This document shows positions 36,811 to 47,360 of a DNA stretch of 64,000 nucleotides, piece by piece. The stretch comes from Sebastes aleutianus (Eukaryota > Chordata > Actinopteri > Perciformes > Sebastidae). The DNA lies in NCBI GenBank assembly GCA_916700875.1, contig CAKAKS010000067.1:2347409-2411408 (forward strand). Direction: 5' to 3'. The position numbers and the translations under genes were made by a program. The notes beneath the pieces are model-generated. The model worked only from the letters and a program-made list of their open reading frames with translations, was not told the DNA's origin and made no database searches. Position 1 is the first letter of the stretch; the number at the start of each line of letters is the position of its first letter.

Positions 36811-38644
36811 TTAAAGCTGCAAGCAGCGATGATCGGGCCCTCGCCCACGCGCGCACGTCGGGGGAACGCGCACGTCGGGGCACGTACATGTCTTCAGGGC
36901 AAGACTCTTATAAAACATGTCAAATTTGGGGAAGATTGGACAATGTATAGCCAATTTACAACAACTTCCTGTTTCCTGTAGGGGGCGCTATGACTATCAC
37001 GCATAATACCACATATATGTCTTCAGGCCTGGTCCATTATCCAGCTTGTGAAGTTTGGAGCAGATTGGACTATGTAAAGTCAAGTAACAACAGAGAGAGA
37101 AAAATGACATGAGGAAAGAACCACAGGCCGGATTCGAACCCGGGTCCACCGCTGCTAGGACTAAGCCTTTGGGCGCTCGCTCTACCGACTGAGCTAAACC
37201 TGAGCTAACCAGCCGCCGAAGGAAAAGTTTTGTTTCATCATTGGAGGTTACAAGATTTGTATTTCTTCATATGTTCTTAGTATTTTTCTCACGGATTAAC
37301 CCACAAGAAAAGATTATATTCATTTTAAATTGTATTTTTATGTAGAGTTTTTCCCAGGCAGTGTTTTGTTTCATTGTTTCACCAAATTTCATAAATTTAG
37401 GAGAGGGTTGGTTGCAGTATACAACCATTTCCGGTTTCCTGTAGGGGGCGCTATGACTATCACGCATAATACCACATATATGTCTTCAGGCCTGGTCCAT
37501 TATCCAGCTTGTGAAGTTTGGAGCAGATTGGACTATGTAAAGTCAAGTAACAACAGCCTCCTGTTTTTTGGCGAAGAAGCTTTTTCGCCGCCACGCCACG
37601 GCAACACGGTTCGATAACTTTTTGATCTTTTGATAAGTTTACATCCCAAAGGTCTTAAGATACTACTGACCAAGTTTCAGGTAGATCTGATTAATTTCTG
37701 AGGCAGTGTACATCAATGTGTAAAACATGATATTTCCTGTTACCACTAGGTGGCGCTATGACTGCGAGTCAAAATTTGCATATGGATGTTGTCAGACAGG
37801 GACCTTTATCAGGCATGAGACATTTGGAGCATATAGGTTAATGTACGACAAAGTTACAACAACTTCCTGTTTCTTGGCGAAAGGCGCTTTTTCGCCGCCA
37901 CGCCACGGCAACATGGTTCGATAACTTTTTGATCTTTTGATAAGTTTTCATCCCAAAGGTCTTAAGATACTACTGACCAAGTTTCAGGTAGATCTGATTA
38001 ATTTCTGAGGCAGTGTACATCAATGTGTAAAACATGATATTTCCTGTTACCACTAGGTGGCGCTATGACTGTGAGTCAAAATTTGCATATGGATGGTGTC
38101 AGAGAGGGACCTTTATCAGGCATGAGAAATTTGGAGCATATAGGTTAATGTACGACAAAGTTACAACAACTTCCTGTTTCTTGGCGAAAGGCGCTTTTTC
38201 GCCGCCACGCCACGGCAACATAGTTCGATAACTTTTTGATCTTTGAGCAACTTTTCATCCCAAAGGTCTTAAGATACTACTGACCAAATTTGAAGTTGAT
38301 CGGGTTAAATCTCTAGGAGGAGTTCGTTAAAGTACAGCGCCTGGATATGGAGAAAAACGCCATAAAATCCAATATGGCCGACTTCCGGTTGGGTTTACGG
38401 TATACCTCCAAGAGGGTTTTATTTACGTCTCATCATGGTACATATACCTACCAAATTTCGTAAATTTAGGGGAAACGTGTCGTTGGGGCTACTCAATAGG
38501 GGGCGCTAGCGAGCCAATTTGCCACACCCGAGCACGAAATCCATATCAGATATTTATTTCACGCACGTCTGACACGTGTGCAAAATTTCAAAACGCGTTC
38601 ATTATCCCAAGCACCTCATTTTAACGCGCAAAGACAAGGAATAA
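36811..38644 (+). repeat. array unit 2 (A-SINE-A-B-B-C)
   Basis: The full head is followed by A (36975), cut at about 37092 by a minus-strand SINE and unrelated sequence. The unit resumes inside a C/A hybrid at about 37380, then A (37438), B (37743), B (38050) and C (38493). It lacks the terminal hairpin. Confidence 0.8.
37093..37225 (-). mobile_element. tRNA-derived SINE, copy 1 (truncated tail)
   Basis: On minus: A box TAGCTCAGTCGGTAGAGC (plus 37179-37196) and B box GGTTCGAATCC (plus 37130-37140), separated by about 40 bases as in a tRNA promoter. The tail is cut at GAGAGAGAAAAATGACATG where array module A is interrupted. A duplicated TTAGCTCAGG/TTTAGCTCAG lies at the head, and there is no proper acceptor stem, so this is a SINE rather than a tRNA gene. 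Confidence 0.75.
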
Positions 38645-40605
38645 TTAAAGCTGCAAGCAGCGATGATCGGGCCCTCGCCCACGCGCGCACGTCGGGGCAC
38701 GTACATGCCTTCAGGCCAAGACTCTTATAAAACATGTCAAATTTGGGGAAGATTGGACAATGTATAGCCAATTTACAACAACTTCCTGTTTCCTGTAGGG
38801 GGCGCTATGACTATCACGCATAATACCACATATATGTCTTCAGGCCTGGTCCATTATCCAGCTTGTGAAGTTTGGAGCAGATTGGACTATGTAAAGTCAA
38901 GTAACAACAGCCTCCTGTTTTTTGGCGAAGAAGCTTTTTCGCCGCCACGCCACGGCAACATGGTTCGATAACTTTTGATCTTTTGATAAATTTTCATCCC
39001 ACAGGTCTTAAGATACTACTGACCAAGTTTGAGGTAGATGTGATTAATTTCTGAGGCAGAGTACATCAATGTGTAAAACATGATATTTCCTGTTACCACT
39101 AGGTGGCGCTATGACTGTGAGCCAAAATTTGCATATGGATGGTGTCAGAGAGGGACTTTTATCAGGCATGAGAAATTTGGAGCATATAGGTTAATGTACG
39201 ACAAAGTTACAACAACTTCCTGTTTCTTGGCGAAAGGCGCTTTTTCGCCGCCACGCCACGGCAACATAGTTCGATAACTTTTTGATCTTTGAGTAACTTT
39301 TCATCCCAAAGGTCTTAAGATACTACTGACCAAATTTGAAGTTGATCGGGTTAAATTTCTAGGAGGAGTTCGTTAAAGTACAGCGCCTGGATATGGAGAA
39401 AAACGCCATAAAATCCAATATGGCCGACTTCCGGTTGGGTTTACGGTATACCTCCAAGAGGGTTTTATTTACGTCTCATCATGGTACATATACCTACCAA
39501 ATTTCATAAATTTAGGAGAGGGTTGGTTGCAGTATACAACCATTTCCGGTTTCCTGTAGGGGGCGCTATGACTATCACGCATAATACCACATATATGACT
39601 TCAGGCCTGGTCCATTATCCAGCTTGTGAAGTTTGGAGCAGATTGGACTATGTAAAGTCAAGTAACAACAGCCTCCTGTTTTTTGGCGAAGAAGCTTTTT
39701 CGCCGCCACGCCACGGCAACACGGTTCGATAACTTTTTGATCTTTTGATAAGTTTTCATCCCAAAGGTCTTAAGATACTACTGACCAAGTTTCAGGTAGA
39801 TCTGATTAATTTCTGAGGCAGTGTACATCAATGTGTAAAACATGATATTTCCTGTTACCACTAGGTGGCGCTATGACTGTGAGTCAAAATTTGCATATGG
39901 ATGGTGTCAGAGAGGGACCTTTATCAGGCATGAGAAATTTGGAGCATATAGGTTAATGTACGACAAAGTTACAACAACTTCCTGTTTCTTGGCGAAAGGC
40001 GCTTTTTCGCCGCCACGCCACGGCAACATAGTTCGATAACTTTTTGATCTTTGAGCAACTTTTCATCCCAAAGGTCTTAAGATACTACTGACCAAATTTG
40101 AAGTTGATCGGGTTAAATCTCTAGGAGGAGTTCGTTAAAGTACAGCGCCTGGATATGGAGAAAAACGCCATAAAATCCAATATGGCCGACTTCCGGTTGG
40201 GTTTACGGTATACCTCCAAGAGGGTTTTATTTACGTCTCATCATGGTACATATACCTACCAAATTTCGTAAATTTAGGAGAAACGTGTCGTTGGGGCTAC
40301 TCAATAGGGGGCGCTAGCGAGCCAATTTGCCACACCCGAGCACGAAACCCATATCAGATATTTATTTCACGCACGTCTGACACGTGTGCAAAATTTCAAA
40401 AAAAGCTCATTATCCCAAGCACCTCGTTTTCACGCTCAAAGACATAATATAATAATAAGAATAATAATCATTTGAAATACAATAGGTCCTCGGACCGACT
40501 TTGTCGGTGCTCGGGCCCTAATAATAAGAATAATAATCATTTGAAATACAATAGGTCCTCGGACCGACTTTGTCGGTGCTCGGGCCCTAATAATAATAAT
40601 AAGAA
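38645..40605 (+). repeat. array unit 3 (A-B-A-B-C plus two terminal hairpins)
   Basis: The order is A (38792), B (39096), part of C fused at about 39514 to A (39553), B (39858) and C (40301). The fused C/A joint AAATTTAGGAGAGGGTTGG is the same as in unit 2 at about 37394, showing that the joint was copied. Two 3' hairpin modules follow (40469-40588). Confidence 0.8.
40469..40588 (+). repeat. two copies of the array's 3' hairpin module
   Basis: Each reads CATTTGAAATACAATAGGTC followed by CTCGGACCGACTTTGTCGG and TGCTCGGGCCCTAATAA. CCGAC-TTT-GTCGG is a perfect stem extended imperfectly by GGTCC and GGGCCC. Confidence 0.85.
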
Positions 40606-41057
40606 TTAAAGCTGCAAGCAGCGATGATCGGGCCCTCGCCCACGCGCGCACGTCGGGGGAACGCGCACGTCGGGGCACGTACATGTCTTCAGGGCAAGAC
40701 TCTTATAAAACATGTCAAATTTGGGGAAGATTGGACAATGTATAGCCAATTTACAACAACTTCCTGTTTCCTGTAGGGGGCGCTATGACTATAACGCATA
40801 ATACCACATATATGTCTTCAGGCCTGGTCCATTATCCAGCTTGTGAAGTTTGGAGCAGATTGGACTATGTAAAGTCAAGTAACAACAGCCTCCTGGTTTT
40901 TGGCGAAGAAGCTTTTTCGCCGCCACGCCACGGCAACATGGTTCGATAACTTTTTGATCTTTTAATATCAAATCTAATATGTGTCCTTGTCGTGATGTGT
41001 TTTTACTATACATATTACAATTAACGTCATGACATTAACTTTTATATAACTTTACAT

Positions 41058-41066
<9 letters not shown>

Positions 41067-41105
<39 letters not shown>
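41067..41105. repeat. (TA)n microsatellite
   Basis: About 19 TA units within the insertion that interrupts array unit 4. Confidence 0.95.
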
Positions 41106-41107
<2 letters not shown>

Positions 41108-41149
41108 AAAAGTTAGAAGGAAAAGTTTTAAAGTTATTATTTTTTGGGG

Positions 41150-41330
41150 TGATTTTTTAAGTATTTTATTGATAGGACAGAGTGTTGGAAAGGGGGAGAG
41201 AGAGAAATGACATGAGGAAAGGACCACAGGCCGGATTCGAACCCGGGTCCACCGCTGCTAGGACTAAGCCTTTGGGCGCTCGCTCTACCGACTGAGCTAA
41301 ACCTGAGCTAACCAGCCGCCGAAGGAAAAG
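41150..41330 (-). mobile_element. tRNA-derived SINE, copy 2
   Basis: On minus: head with A box (plus 41282-41299) and B box (plus 41233-41243), then a CT-rich body and the tail phrase CTGTCCTATCAATAAAATAC. It is nearly identical to copy 1. Both share the flank GGAAAAGTTTTxTTTCATCATTGG on the head side, so they derive from one insertion that was later duplicated with the array. Confidence 0.75.
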
Positions 41331-42468
41331 TTTTATTTCATCATTGGAGGTTACAAGATTTGTATTTCTTCGTTTTTTGGGGAAGAAGCTTTTTCGCCGC
41401 CACGCCACAGCAACATGGTTCGATAACTTTTTGATCTTTTGATAACTTTTCATCACAAAGGTCTTAAGATACTACTGACCAAGTTTGAGGTAGATGTGAT
41501 TAATTTCTGAGGCAGAGTACATCAATGTGTAAAACATGATATTTCCTGTTACCACTAGGTGGCGCTATGACTGTGAGTCAAAATTTGCATATGGATGGTG
41601 TCAGAGAGGGACTTGTATCAGGCATGAGAAATTTGGAGCATATAGGTTAATGTACGACAAAGTTACAACAACTTCCTGTTTTTTGGCGAAGAAGATTTTT
41701 CGCCGCCACGCCACGGCAATATGGTTCGATAACTTTTTGATCTTTTGATAACTTTTCATCCCAAAGGTCTTAAGATACTATTGACCAAGTTTGAGGTAGA
41801 TGTGATTAATTTCTGAGGCAGAGTACATCAACGTGTAAAACATGATATTTCCTGTTACCACAAGGTGGCGCTATGACTGTGAGTCAAAATTTGCATATGG
41901 ATGGTGTCAGAGAGGGACTTGTATCAGGCATGAGAAATTTGGAGCATATAGGTTAATGTACGACAAAGTTACAACAACTTCCTGTTTCTTGGCGAAAGGC
42001 GCTTTTTCGCCGCCACGCCACGGCCACATAGTTCGATAACTTTTTGATCTTTGAGCAACTTTTCATCCCAAAGGTCTTAAGATACTACTGACCAAATTTT
42101 AAGTTGATCGGGCTAAATCTCTAGGAGGAGTTCGTTAAAGTACAGCGCCTGGATATGGAGAAAAACGCCATAAAATCCAATATGGCCGACTTCCGGTTGG
42201 GTTTACGGTATACCTCCAAGAGGGTTTTATTTACGTCTCATCATGGTACATATACCTACCAAATTTCGTAAATTTAGGGGAAACGTGTCGTCGGGGCTAT
42301 TCAATAGGGGGCGCTAGCGAGCCAATTTGCCACACCCGAGCACGAAACCCATATCAGATATTTATTTCACGCACGTCTGACACGTGTGCAAAATTTCAAA
42401 AAAAGCTCATTATCCCAAGCACCTCGTTTTCACGCTCAAAGACATAATATAATAATAAGAATAATAAT

Positions 42469-42759
42469 CATTTGAAATACAATAGGTCCTCGGACCGACG
42501 TTGTCGGTGCTCGGGCCCTAATAATAATCATTTGAAATACAATAGGTCCTCGGACCGACTTTGTCGGTGCTCGGGCCCTAATAATCCTTAGAAGAACAAT
42601 AGGTCCTCGGACCCGACGTTGTCGGTGCTCGGGCCCTAATAATAATCATTTGAAATACAATAGGTCCTCGGACCGACTTTGTCGGTGCTCGGGCCCTAAT
42701 AATAATCATTTGAAATACAATAGGTCCTCGGACCGACTTTGTCGGTGCTCGGGCCCTAA
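42469..42759 (+). repeat. five tandem copies of the 3' hairpin module
   Basis: Copies start at about 42469, 42529, 42590, 42648 and 42710, with spacing of about 60 bp. Most read CCGACTTTGTCGG; two read CCGACGTTGTCGG. The third has lost CATTTGAAATA and gained CCTTAGAAG. Spacers are TAATAA. Confidence 0.9.
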
Positions 42760-42977
42760 ATATTGTCCAGAAACCCTCACAGGTACTGCATTTAGCATAA
42801 AAAATATGCTCAAATCATAACATGTCAAACTGCAGCCCAACAGGCAACAACAGCTGTCAGTGTGCTGACTTGACTATGACTTGCCCCAAAACTGCATGTG
42901 ATTATCATAAAGTGGGCATGTCTGTAAAGGGGAGACTTGTGGGTACCCATAGAACCCATTTACATTCACTGATCTGG

Positions 42978-42990
42978 AGGTCAGAGGTCA
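42978..42990 (+). promoter_or_regulatory. perfect DR1 motif in the split hAT element
   Basis: AGGTCAGAGGTCA, identical on this strand to the inverted motif of the four other copies. It is followed by AAGG. Confidence 0.6.
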
Positions 42991-43225
42991 AAGGACCCCT
43001 TTTTAAAATGGACGACAGCTTTTCCTCGTCAAAATTTTGCGCAAGTTTGGAGCGTTATTTAACCTCCTTCTCGACAAGCTAGCATGACATGGTTGGTTCT
43101 AGTTTCATGTAATACCAGCATCTTCACTTTAGCTTTAATACTGAGCAGTAATACGTTAAAGAAATTAGTGGCGTTAAAACAAATTTGTGTTAACGTGCAC
43201 TAACTTTGACAGCCCTGATAGAGAT

Positions 43226-43505
43226 AAATTGATAAAGTAAGAAGCAACTTTGATATTTGATAAGAATTCTTTTTTTTTTTTTTTATTCACCAGTTGAAGC
43301 TTCTCAAATGAGAGGATTTGCTGCTTTACTACATTTTAAATAATTGTAAATTGAATATTTTTGGACTGTTTGTTGGACAAAACAAGTAATTTGAAGATGT
43401 CATGTTGGGCTCTGGAAAATTATTATGGCTGTTTTTCACAATTTCCTAGACAATTATCCAAAAAATAATGGCAGATTAATCGGCGATCAAGATAATCATT
43501 AGTTG
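43226..43505 (+). mobile_element. fragment of the GGCTGCAAC-type hAT family
   Basis: Contains GAAGATGTCATGTTGGGCTC, CACAATTTCCTAGACAATTA, GCAGATTAATCGGCGATC and AAGATAATCATTAGTTGGA, in the order of the family's right half. A 17-base T run lies near 43270-43286. The terminus is decayed. Confidence 0.55.
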
Positions 43506-45689
43506 GAACCTTCTTTGTGTCCTTGAGTAAGACACTGGACCGCCCCTCTCTTCTGGATAAAGAGCACAGATGGATAAAAACCTCAAACATCTCATGATCG
43601 AAGAGACAGCCTTGACAAAACAGAGAAAAATCCCTTCTTGATGCAGCGATCTCCTGTCATTAGGACACGTCTGCAGACAGCTGCACGCCGACAGTGAGGG
43701 ATGAACGACGGGTAGCAAAATCGCCAATCGATACGAATCTACATGACACGCTCCGAATACCCTGTCGATAAAGCCTCAGACGTGTGACCTAACCACGGCG
43801 CCGTTTCATAATCTCACCAAATCACGGCATGTCGCTGAGGTCACCCTGATCTATGCCGTCTAATGAAAAATAAAATAAATAAAATATTAAAGACTTCTTT
43901 AACTGCGGATGATGACGGGGGTCCTCGCTGCGATTGGTTCAATTGATTGGCTGGTAAGCGGAGTGAGTAAGCGAGCGAGTGCGCTGCCGTGACATAAATC
44001 AAGTGTTAAAAGGACATTCACAGGGACTCCAGCGCATATTGATTAGTCATTATTTGTACTAACCGGCCTAAGGGAAGAGGGGGAGGGGTAGTAGTGGATG
44101 TGCTGGCAATCCATTATCTGCAGGGGGGGGGGGGAGACGGTGGCGAGGATCGATAGGTCTCGCACAGGTCTGGCTGGTCCACTACACCCCTACTCTTTCG
44201 TAATCCACTAAGGCACTAGAGAAAGAAGACTGAGAACGACTAGTAGAGCCCAACCTTTTGGCCTCGTGACCCCTGAAAATGCAGCAATGACCCATCGTTA
44301 CAGGTTGCATGTGTGATTATCCCTTTCCAGATTATTTATCTGAATCATTTTTGAGGCCCGAAGAAGAGAAACTATGCCGAGAAAAGTTTTTAAAAAGTAG
44401 AAACTTTACTTTTCTATCTTGTTAATCATGGAGCAAAGCTGAGAGAGAGATTGATTGAAAGAATGGAACATTCTATGTAGGAAAATAAGCAGAAAAGGAA
44501 AATATATTAAGAAGAAAAAAAATGACACGGCTCATCCACAGAGACTGGAAAAGTTTCCCTCCCTCACCAACCGAGCTAGAAAGCTGTCAACACTTCATCG
44601 CTGCTTCCTTCTCCTCCACTAAACTATCACTCTCTTCCTCCCTTAATGTCTCTGGAGGCTGTTTGGAATAAAAAAAAAAACACAAGCTCTCTTCCAGCTC
44701 CTCTACCCTCGTCCTCCTCCTCCTCCTCTTCCTCCCCCCTCCGCCCTGCGAGAACCACGAGCTGGCAGTTTTGACACTGGTGGTCGGTCGGGGCCGAGGG
44801 GCCGCCGCTCGCACATGTCTGGTTCTTGTCAAACCTCCTGAAGTGGACAGGATATGGAATAGGATATGCGGAGGAAGAGGGGGAGGTGGTGGCCCGACGT
44901 CTTGAAAATATCAGGTAATGAGGGCTAATTGAGATCCCTTTAATCTAGAACGTTTCCTCCGTGTGTGCGTGTGATTTAAGGTGATTTAAGAGCCCAATTA
45001 CCCATCAAAGAGACGGCATGAGCCTCCCATGTCATCAAGTCATTAAAAGTTGACAGGAGAAAATAATGTAACTAGATTCCTGTTTGTAGGAGAACAAAGA
45101 GGAACGAATGAGGAATAAATGAGCCGGACTCGAAAGGTTGTTTGGTCTTTCTGGACTAAACTGAAAACAACCACCCTGAAAGGGTTGAGTTCCAATAGCA
45201 GGTTGTGTTTAGGATCTGGTTCCAGGTTCATAAAATACCCTGAATTGTTCAGCTCTGAGGCAACAGAGTGGTGAGTCTTCTACACTTCAGCAGTCTGAAT
45301 CTCACCAGTTAAACGTTCATGCGTATGATATCAATATTCTAAGCTCATCAACTTCATAGTTTTGAATCGAGATCTGCAGTATTTGGAGTCAGCCAGTAGC
45401 TTGTGAAATATACGGTATGCAAAACTAAGTTATTCAAATGTGTCGATGCATATTTAATCATATCTTCTGCTGCTCATCTCATTTTCAGCTGTAGCTACAG
45501 GTAGCGAAAATAAATTCTCCTTTCTGCCATAGCAGCCAATAACATGCAGATCTGAATTGATTTAATTTTTTTCTACTTCAGATACTCACAAATGTTGACA
45601 GATGAACCTAAATGGATTTAATAAGGGACCCAAAAGAATTTGGATTGGATAAGCAGATTCTATTATATCATATAAGTATGTTTCCTTTA
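43506..45689. other. unique intronic sequence, no gene seen
   Basis: No exon recognised. A 12-base G run lies at 44123-44134. A C/T-rich patch at 44690-44745 gives an arginine/glutamate-rich minus-strand open frame that I attribute to composition. Confidence 0.35.
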
Positions 45690-46135
45690 GTGTATTATCA
45701 CCTGATCTACATGCGGATCGGCTCCTCTTCACGGAGCCGGCCGACATGTTTCTACAGTAGCCCAGAACGGACAAACTGTACACCGCTCCGGAGTTAACCC
45801 CCGTCGTCACTCCACTCAGCCGCCGGGAAACAAGACACGAGGAACATCTGTTGGTCTTGAAGAGCTGCAGCATTTATTTCTGCACAAACTGCAACTTTCA
45901 CTGTACATTAACTTGATGTTCTCACAGCTAAACTTCTGCTCCACCAGCTCACTTGTTTGCTCACACACATTCTCCGCCGCTCTGTCTCTCTCTTGCTTCA
46001 CCACTCACTTCCCACGAAAACACACACTCTACGCACTGACTCTGCTATTCTTCAAATGACCTAAACCCTACTCTAACAACAGCTCTAGAGAGGGTCAATC
46101 ACGTTTACACATCGGCCACCGTAGTTCCTCCACAC
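45690..46135 (-). mobile_element. partial copy of the 25541-25990 element family
   Basis: Read on minus it contains CTACGGTGGCCGATGTGTAA, ACCCTCTCTAGAG and AGTGAGTGGTGAAGCAAGAG, in the same order as 25606-25700. The ends are not preserved. Confidence 0.5.
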
Positions 46136-46439
46136 GCTTGGCACACAGGAGTAAATGTAAACTTTATTCTTCTTTTGGAAGTTTGCCTTTACTTGAAGAT
46201 CCATAGAGGGGAACCATGAAAGACTGGAAGAGAAGTTGAGCAGCATTGCATGCAACTAATCTGCGCGCACAGTCACTATTCCTACGACTAAACAACCTGT
46301 AAACTTGATGCTTTCTGGGAACACAAACAGAACAAGAGCACAGAGGCCCAGAGTTCACAGCTCACATACATTCTCCACGCCTCGTCTCAAAGCCGGGACG
46401 CCAACTCCACGACGAAAACACGCCTCGCTCATGCTGAAC

Positions 46440-46650
46440 TATTAATACACTTCCTCACAATGGCAGATTTGCATAATCAAACGAGGGCCAAAAGGAATGA
46501 TTAGGTTTTGTTCCGACAGTCATTGCAGTGGCAAATCTCCGCCCAGCAGCTGTTGGGTTTCATTCACAGTGCCGCTAAGTCATTCCAACGCTGCCACAAA
46601 AGGGCGATAGATCGCAGATACCGCCATTGAAATGCAGAGCGTTGAAATAA
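46440..46650. promoter_or_regulatory. candidate noncoding regulatory block with POU octamer
   Basis: Nonrepetitive, evenly composed sequence contains ATTTGCATAATC (octamer at 46467-46474), CATTCACAGTG and GGCGATAGATCG words. It resembles teleost conserved noncoding elements but cannot be confirmed without alignment. Confidence 0.25.
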
Positions 46651-46819
46651 AAGATCCAAACACGCAGATACACACTTTGCTACAATCCTCAGAATAGAGT
46701 CTAAAAAGAGCTTGGAGAGTCTTCTGTGGCAATCCTAATTAGTTTAATGAGTTTTTTTCTGTCTCTACCACAGTTAAATCATTGCATTTAATTAAATAAA
46801 GAAAACAACTTTTGGTGCT

Positions 46820-46867
46820 GTGTGTCTGTGCGTGTGTGTGTGTGCGTGTGTGTGTGTGTGTGTGTGA
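46820..46867. repeat. (GT)n microsatellite, interrupted
   Basis: GT repeats with GTCT and GCGT interruptions over about 48 bases. Confidence 0.95.
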
Positions 46868-47360
46868 GGAAGGGGGCGGGGGATAATTACATTGAAGTCG
46901 TTGAAACAGGGGGTCTCTTAATCCCAAATGCTGTTACACTTATCAAAGCGGAGAGGGGCTGGGGTGGGCTAGGGTTGGGTGGGCTGCAAACAACAAGGGC
47001 CCAGTTTAATGCAGAACAGAAGAAAAATAAAAAACTTGTGATTTATCTCATTGGCAACAAGTCGTCTTATTCTGCACGCAATCCCGCCAAATTAAAAAAC
47101 AGCCTTTGTGTTGAGGGATCCACTGCAGATGCACTAAAATGCTGTTAAGCACACCGCTGAGAATTCTGGGTAAAAAAAAAAAAGCGTTGCGTCTCCATAG
47201 CTATACAGTTACTATAAGGACAACCATATCTACTCCGCACATAAATCCTCATGTGGTGATAATCAAATGAGTTTCGGAACTCGAAAGGTTTGCAAAACTC
47301 CGGGCAAATTTGGAGAAAATGATTTAAATGTGAAGAAAATGTTCGTCTCGCTCTTGAGCG

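Larger units (their letters stand above)
35899..42314 (+). promoter_or_regulatory. cluster of 17 CTCF-like core motifs, all plus orientation
   Basis: CCTGTAGGGGGCGC begins at 35899, 36975, 37438, 38792, 39553 and 40770. CCACTAGGTGGCGC (CCACAAGG in the last) begins at 36204, 37743, 38050, 39096, 39858, 41552 and 41858. TCAATAGGGGGCGC begins at 36647, 38493, 40301 and 42301. All are followed by TA. The known vertebrate CTCF core is close to CCACCAGGGGGCGCTA, and the B form differs only at two degenerate positions. Binding is not shown, and each core contains a CpG whose methylation would block CTCF. Confidence 0.55.
35804..42761 (+). repeat. composite tandem array of TTAAAGCTGCAAGCAGCGATG-type units
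   Basis: Four head-to-tail units start with TTAAAGCTGCAAGCAGCGAT at 35804, 36811, 38645 and 40606. Each contains diverged monomers with a period of about 305 bp: type A with CCTGTAGGGGGCGCTATGAC, type B with CCACTAGGTGGCGCTATGAC, and a tail module C with CAATAGGGGGCGCTAGCGAG. Shared monomer phrases include ACAACAACTTCCTGTTT, TTTTTCGCCGCCACGCCACG, GGTTCGATAACTTTTTGATC and GGTCTTAAGATACTACTGAC. No transposase, reverse transcriptase or Rep is encoded. Seven nearly identical 65-codon open frames (first at 36188) are just type B copies. Class is unknown; Helitron-like is one possibility because of the hairpin ends and lack of a target duplication. Confidence 0.85.
40606..42761 (+). repeat. array unit 4 (A-insert-B-B-C plus five terminal hairpins)
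   Basis: A (40770) is interrupted at about 40963 by AT-rich sequence, a (TA)n tract and a SINE, and resumes at about 41373. Then come B (41552), B (41858, with CCACAAGG instead of CCACTAGG), C (42301) and five hairpin modules. Confidence 0.8.
35580..43217 (+). mobile_element. AGGGCTGTCAA-ended hAT element split by a 7-kb insertion
   Basis: Left part 35580-35803 (TAGGGCTGTCAATCGATTC, then TTAATCGCATGATTGTCC) and right part 42762-43217 (ending CTTTGACAGCCCT) together make one nonautonomous hAT copy. The flanking 8-mers ATAGAGGT (35572-35579) and ATAGAGAT (43218-43225) match at 7 of 8 positions, a target duplication supporting hAT class and confirming both ends. The uninterrupted copy at 57855-58376 shows which bases were adjacent before the insertion. 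Confidence 0.8.

Noticed and set aside
37130..37196. Apparent tRNA gene on minus (and again at 41233-41299)
   Set aside because: A and B boxes are present, but the head carries a duplicated TTAGCTCAG, there is no acceptor stem pairing, and a SINE body and AATAAA-type tail follow in copy 2.
36188..42039. Seven nearly identical 65-codon open frames in the array (starting 36188, 37727, 38034, 39080, 39842, 41536, 41842)
   Set aside because: They coincide exactly with copies of monomer type B and have no family resemblance or initiation context; shared openness follows from shared descent.
42469..42759. CRISPR-like regular repeats
   Set aside because: Spacers are the simple TAATAA sequence rather than unique, and the genome is eukaryotic; this is tandem duplication of a transposon end.
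44587..44832. Arginine/glutamate-rich minus-strand open frame that might recall the basic charged region of PAR-3
   Set aside because: It lacks the expected lysine-rich KEK/KKD pattern and usable splice sites; a C/T-rich patch explains it.
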